5,592 nucleotides of DNA from JASUTC01 sp964604305 (GTDB taxonomy: Bacteria > Thermotogota > Thermotogae > MWEM01): contig CAZRYM010000140.1 of assembly GCA_964604305.1 (NCBI GenBank), positions 1-5,592 of the forward strand, written 5' to 3'. Shown here piece by piece: positions 4,817 to 5,592 of the stretch. Every line of letters begins with the position of its first letter. Position 1 is the first letter of the stretch. Under the pieces are notes generated by a model that was given only the letters and a program-made list of their open reading frames with translations, made no database searches and was not told where the DNA came from. The translations under genes and the position numbers were made by a program.

Positions 4817-5592
4817 ATGACGGTACAATTAGGTATTGATCTTCATGATGAATTACAAAGATTCAAGGGTAAGGCAATAGGATTAATAACAAATTATTCC
4901 GGAGTAGACTCTCAATTGAATGATAATATTCAAGTTCTTCTAAATGAAGGGATAAACATTCAAGTCATATTTTCACCGGAGCATGGTATATATGGTGTTG
5001 CAGACGGTCAATCTGTTGGAGATTCTATACATCCAGAATACAATATTCCTATAAAGAGCCTTTACGGTGAAAAGAAAAAACCATCCAAAGATGATTTAGA
5101 TGGTTTGGACTGTCTCCTTTACGATATCCAAGATGTCGGTTTAAGATATTACACTTTTATTTATACCCTTGCTTACTCAATGGAAGCTGCTTCAGATTTT
5201 GGAGTAAAATTCTACGTACTTGATCGACCAAATCCCCTTGGATCATCTGTTATAGGTTCAAGAATTCCTAAAATTCATAGTTCCTTCGTAGGAGATTATG
5301 CCCTTCCTATAAGGTATGGTATGACTCCTGGAGAATTGGCTTTTTATTTCAAGAAGGAATTTAAAATTAACTGTGAACTGGAAGTTATAAAGATGAAGAA
5401 CTACAATAAGAATATGTTTTTCCCGGATACCGGTTTACTCTGGAATGTTCCATCTCCTGCAATACCCACCTTTGAATCTACAATATGCTACAGTGGGGGT
5501 TGCTTTATTGAAGCAACAAATCTATCAGAAGGAAGAGGTTCACCCAAACCATTTCAAATGTATGGTGCACCCTGGTTGGCGATGAAGAAGAT
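4817..5592 (+). CDS. namZ: DUF1343/NamZ-like exo-beta-N-acetylmuramidase, GH171 (3' end outside window)
   Basis: The first 258 residues are present; the frame stays open to the window edge. The family is usually near 360-420 residues, so about a third is missing. DUF1343 motifs appear in order: GLITNYSGVD at 22-31, FSPEHGIYG at 52-60, LYDIQDVGLRYYTFIYTL at 101-118, DRPNPLG at 136-142, YGMTPGELA at 167-175, WNVPSPAIPTFES at 209-221 and NLSEGRGSPKPFQMYGAPW at 235-253. Characterised NamZ (Bacillus subtilis YbbC) removes N-acetylmuramic acid from the non-reducing ends of peptidoglycan chain fragments; the acidic residues in SPEHG are good active-site candidates, which is inference here. The protein starts MTVQLGIDL with no signal peptide, so it should be cytoplasmic, unlike the secreted Bacillus enzyme. 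It is divergent from a peptide ABC importer, suggesting muropeptide salvage. The family is sure, the exact substrate less so. Confidence 0.92.
   Translation, partial: MTVQLGIDLHDELQRFKGKAIGLITNYSGVDSQLNDNIQVLLNEGINIQVIFSPEHGIYGVADGQSVGDSIHPEYNIPIKSLYGEKKKPSKDDLDGLDCLLYDIQDVGLRYYTFIYTLAYSMEAASDFGVKFYVLDRPNPLGSSVIGSRIPKIHSSFVGDYALPIRYGMTPGELAFYFKKEFKINCELEVIKMKNYNKNMFFPDTGLLWNVPSPAIPTFESTICYSGGCFIEATNLSEGRGSPKPFQMYGAPWLAMKK

Overview
The window is moderately AT-rich bacterial DNA with dense coding, canonical sigma70-type promoters and strong Shine-Dalgarno sites. The peptide-binding protein has a cleavable signal peptide with no lipobox cysteine. That fits a diderm (two-membrane) bacterium better than a Gram-positive one. 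Together with an Fe-S MinD-type ATPase and a DUF1343/NamZ protein it would suit a Thermotogota-like anaerobe. Taxonomy is an inference here; no rRNA or tRNA is present. No mobile element, CRISPR array or phage gene was seen.

Layout. (1) 1-672, minus strand: N-terminal 224 residues of a MinD/Mrp-superfamily ATPase carrying an inserted 2x[4Fe-4S] ferredoxin domain. It has a near-perfect consensus promoter at 716-744, with an inverted repeat lying over the -10 and start site. (2) 772-803: Rho-independent terminator closing the operon that comes next. (3) 837-4244, minus strand: a three-gene peptide ABC transporter operon, read from right to left as solute-binding protein, OppB/DppB permease, OppC/DppC permease. 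A strong GC-rich stem-loop sits between the binding-protein and permease genes. No ATPase gene is in the operon. (4) 4245-4816: a 572-bp divergent intergenic region. It holds tandem extended -10 promoter candidates for the transporter, a cluster of unexplained hairpins, and a consensus promoter for the rightward gene. (5) 4817-5592, plus strand: the first 258 residues of a DUF1343/NamZ (GH171) exo-beta-N-acetylmuramidase-like protein without a signal peptide.

How they may work together. The divergent pair of a peptide importer and an apparently cytoplasmic muramidase suggests a peptidoglycan-fragment (muropeptide) salvage locus: the ABC system would bring in peptides or muropeptides, and the NamZ-like enzyme would release N-acetylmuramic acid inside the cell. 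The gene families are clear from sequence; the substrate link is inference from adjacency only. The Fe-S ATPase lies beyond a terminator, has its own promoter, and is probably a separate redox or metallocluster function.
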